Notes under the pieces: generated by a model | Databases searched by the model: none | Seen by the model: the letters and a program-made list of their open reading frames with translations, nothing else | What the model was told of the DNA's origin: nothing | Assembly (NCBI RefSeq): GCF_000657795.2 | Contig: NZ_JHEP02000003.1 | Coordinates: forward strand, 248,001-312,000 | Direction of reading: 5' to 3' | Source: Bordetella pseudohinzii | Lineage (GTDB): Bacteria; Pseudomonadota; Gammaproteobacteria; Burkholderiales; Burkholderiaceae_B | Length of the DNA stretch: 64,000 bases | Shown here: positions 61,674 to 64,000 of the stretch, in pieces | Position numbering within the stretch: position 1 is the first letter of the stretch | How the letters are laid out: every line of letters starts with the position of its first letter | Translations under genes and position numbers: made by a program

Positions 61674-62966
61674 ATGAAACGTCTACTTTGCCTGTCCCTG
61701 CTGTCGGCGCTGCTGGCAGCCTGTTCCACCACATCGGAAATCCCGCCCGAAAGCGCCAGGCCCGGCGGCGCGCCGCCGGTGGCCGAGGGGCCGCTGGCCG
61801 TGCCTGCGCTGTCGGCCCTGCCCGATACGCCGGCGCGCAACCTGGCCGGCCGCTACCAGCGGGCGGCCTGGAGCGAACTGCCCGGCTGGGAGAGCGATGA
61901 CCTGTCGCGCCTGTGGCCGCTGGTGCTGCGCAACTGCAAGGGCCTGATGCGCCCGACCTCGGGCAATCTGGCGGCGCCGGCGCGCGCCACGCCGCGCGCC
62001 TGGCAGCCCGTCTGCGCCGCGGCCGCCGACCCGGCGCGCGCGCCGGCCGCTGGCGACGCCGCCGCGGTGCGCCGTTTCATGCAGGCCTATCTGCAGCCCT
62101 GGCGCCTCAATGGCGCCGACGGCCGCCCGGCCGTCAACACCGTCACGGGCTATTACGAGCCCCTGGTGCGCGGCGCGCGCGAGCGCAGCGCCCGCCACCA
62201 ATGGCCGCTGTATGGCGTGCCCGACGACCTGCTCACCATCGACCTGGGCGCCGTCTATCCCGATCTGGCCGGCAAGCGCGTGCGCGGCAAGCTCGATGGC
62301 CGCCGCGTCGTGCCCTATGACACCCGCGCCGGCATCGAAGCCTCCGACCGCAAGCCGCCCGTGGTGGCCTGGGTCGACGATCCCGTGGACAACTTCTTCC
62401 TGCAGGTCCAGGGCTCGGGGCGCGTGCAGCTCACCGAAGGCCGCGACGCGGGCAAGACCATACGGGTGGCCTATGCCGACCACAATGGCCAGCCTTATGT
62501 GTCCATCGGGCGCTGGCTGATCGACCGCGGCGAGCTGCGCGCCGACCAGGCGTCGATGCAGAACATCCGCGCCTGGGCGCAGCGCAATCCGGCGCGCGTG
62601 CAGGAAATGCTCAACGCCAACCCGGCCGTGGTCTTCTTCCGCGAAGAGGCCGTGGCCGATCCCGAGCAAGGCCCCAAGGGCGCCTATGCCATTCCGCTGG
62701 CGCCCGGCCGCTCGATCGCGGTGGACGCCAGCTTCGTGCCGCTGGGCACGCCCGTTTATCTCGCGACTACCTACCCCGCCTCCGAGCGGCCCTTGCAGCG
62801 CCTGGTGTTCGCCCAGGACACGGGTACGGCCATCCGCGGCGCGGCGCGGGCCGATTACTACTGGGGCTTTGGCGATGAGGCCGGGCAGCAGGCCGGCCGC
62901 ATGAAGCAGCGCGGCCAGATGTGGCTGCTGTGGCCCAAGCAGGCCGGGGAGCCCTCCGCAAGATGA
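61674..62966 (+). CDS. mltA: Membrane-bound lytic murein transglycosylase A
   Basis: 430 aa. Lipoprotein signal KRLLCLSLLSALLAAC (lipobox LAAC). MltA core: TVTGYYEPLVRGAR, YGVPDDLLTIDLGAVYPDL, AGIEASDRKPPVVAWVDD, DNFFLQVQGSGRVQL and a C-terminal 3D domain with FAQDTGTAIRGAARADYYWGFG (the catalytic Asp lies in the AQDTGTAI segment). Cleaves glycan strands in peptidoglycan at the outer membrane. The stop overlaps the next start (ATGA). Confidence 0.95.
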   Translation: MKRLLCLSLLSALLAACSTTSEIPPESARPGGAPPVAEGPLAVPALSALPDTPARNLAGRYQRAAWSELPGWESDDLSRLWPLVLRNCKGLMRPTSGNLAAPARATPRAWQPVCAAAADPARAPAAGDAAAVRRFMQAYLQPWRLNGADGRPAVNTVTGYYEPLVRGARERSARHQWPLYGVPDDLLTIDLGAVYPDLAGKRVRGKLDGRRVVPYDTRAGIEASDRKPPVVAWVDDPVDNFFLQVQGSGRVQLTEGRDAGKTIRVAYADHNGQPYVSIGRWLIDRGELRADQASMQNIRAWAQRNPARVQEMLNANPAVVFFREEAVADPEQGPKGAYAIPLAPGRSIAVDASFVPLGTPVYLATTYPASERPLQRLVFAQDTGTAIRGAARADYYWGFGDEAGQQAGRMKQRGQMWLLWPKQAGEPSAR

Positions 62967-64000
62967 AACACCAGATCCTTGTCTGCGGCGCCGGCATCGT
63001 GGGCCTGTCGGCCGCGCTGGCGCTGGCCAGGCGCCAGCAGCGCGTGGCCGTCCTGGCGCCGCGCGCCAACGTGCCGCCCGCCGAGCCGGACGTCTATCAT
63101 CCGCGCGTCTACGCCATATCGCCGGCCAGCCAGCGCTTCCTGGCGGAACTGGGCATCTGGGATGCCATGCCCGCCTCCCGGCTGACGCCCGTCACGGCCA
63201 TGGAAATCCACGGCGACGCCGACGGCCGGGTCGAACTCAAGGCCTGGCAGGCGGCCCGCAACGAGCTGGCCTGGATCGCCGAGGCCGGCGAGATCGAGCG
63301 CGTGCTCATCCAGGCCACGCGCATGTTCGGCATTCCCTGGATCGAAGAGCGCGCCGTCGCCTGGCGTGACGGCGAGGTCGAGACCGAAAGCGGGCAACGC
63401 CTGGCGGCCGAACTCTTCGTGGGCGCCGACGGCGCGTCGTCGCCGCTGCGCGAGGCCGCCGGCCTGAAGCATGCAAGCAAGTCATACGCCGACATCGGCC
63501 TGGTCATGCACCTGGATGCCGAACAGCCTCACCACGGCACGGCCTTCCAGTGGTTCCGCGACGACGGCGTGCTGGCCCTGCTGCCCTTGCCCGACACGCG
63601 CGACGGCGCCCAGGTCTCCATGGTCTGGTCCATGCGCGAGGACATGGCGCGCCGGCTCATGGACATGCCCGCGCCCGAGCAGGCCGCCGAACTCGAAAAG
63701 CGTCTGGTCCTGGCCAGCGAGGGCCGTCTCGGCCGCCTGCGCGCGCGCGGCCGCCTGCATGGCTTTCCGCTCACGCTGGAGCATGCGCAGATGGTGGCGC
63801 CCGGCATCGCGCTGGCCGGCGACGCCGCGCACCGCCTGCATCCGCTGGCCGGCCAGGGCCTGAACCTGGGCCTGGGCGATGTCGAGGCCCTGGCCCGCGC
63901 CGTGGCCGGGCGCGAGCCCTACCGCCAGGCTGGCGACATCCGTGTGCTGCGCCGCTATCAGCGCGCGCGCGCCGAACCGGTGCTGGCCATGCGGCTGGCC
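62963..64000 (+). CDS. UbiH/UbiF/COQ6-type FAD hydroxylase, 3' truncated by the window
   Basis: 346 codons are visible and the frame is still open at the window end. FAD fold: ILVCGAGIVGLSAALALARR (residues 5-24), middle AELFVGADGASSPLREAAG (DG motif) and VAPGIALAGDAAHRLHPLAGQGLNLGLGD (trimmed; GD motif AGDAAHRLHPLAGQG), matching ubiquinone-biosynthesis hydroxylases. Probably hydroxylates the benzene ring in ubiquinone synthesis. Start overlaps the mltA stop. Confidence 0.9.
   Translation, partial: MKHQILVCGAGIVGLSAALALARRQQRVAVLAPRANVPPAEPDVYHPRVYAISPASQRFLAELGIWDAMPASRLTPVTAMEIHGDADGRVELKAWQAARNELAWIAEAGEIERVLIQATRMFGIPWIEERAVAWRDGEVETESGQRLAAELFVGADGASSPLREAAGLKHASKSYADIGLVMHLDAEQPHHGTAFQWFRDDGVLALLPLPDTRDGAQVSMVWSMREDMARRLMDMPAPEQAAELEKRLVLASEGRLGRLRARGRLHGFPLTLEHAQMVAPGIALAGDAAHRLHPLAGQGLNLGLGDVEALARAVAGREPYRQAGDIRVLRRYQRARAEPVLAMRLA

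Noticed and set aside
1-64000. CRISPR arrays, insertion sequences, prophage genes or direct-repeat clusters
   Set aside because: None seen on reading through both strands; the only repeats are the short palindromes listed.

Overview
The window is GC-rich, tightly packed DNA from a Gram-negative betaproteobacterium. It is most likely an Alcaligenaceae member such as Bordetella or Achromobacter. This is inferred from four Bug-type solute-binding proteins, a hurIR-bhuRSTUV heme locus, a general porin of the betaproteobacterial type and the rpe-gph-trpEGDC order. I see no insertion sequence, prophage, CRISPR array or rRNA. The only tRNA is tRNA-Sec.

Layout. 1-7.4 kb: the end of a TusA/MetE-like fusion, small hypothetical genes, a DUF1275 membrane protein beside a LysR regulator, an amidohydrolase with a Bug protein, and a porin. 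7.4-11.8 kb: a three-lipoprotein operon (CsgG-like, DUF4810, DUF799), panB and a YegD-like Hsp70. 11.9-17 kb: a sigma-54 activator lacking a sensor domain, convergent with an AtuA/DUF4387/Bug operon that has a clear -24/-12 promoter and an upstream 16-bp inverted repeat; then a diguanylate cyclase. 17-20.2 kb: an alkylation-repair cluster (2OG oxygenase, alkB, ada, and an oxygenase relative without iron ligands). The Ada protein has lost all four N-terminal zinc cysteines. 20.2-28 kb: two catabolic-looking Bug operons, one with LysR, an M20 amidase and a phosphoribosyltransferase, the other with a flavin monooxygenase, DUF2783 and MarR. 28-35.9 kb: a complete heme uptake locus with its sigma/anti-sigma pair and a Fur box. 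36-41 kb: a beta-propeller, a deacetylase, a sterol-desaturase-like protein, a thioesterase and a DUF1254 protein.

41-51.3 kb is a self-contained selenocysteine unit. A formate dehydrogenase alpha subunit with in-frame UGA (Sec197) and a SECIS hairpin is followed by its beta and gamma subunits, fdhE, selA, selB, tRNA-Sec and selD. An intrinsic terminator-like hairpin separates the structural genes from fdhE-selAB.

51.3-64 kb: a metallo-beta-lactamase-fold protein with LysR, a DsbA-family isomerase, an alcohol dehydrogenase, and rpe-gph-trpL-trpEGDC with a recognisable leader peptide and attenuator. Last come apaG, mltA and the start of a UbiH-type hydroxylase that runs off the window.
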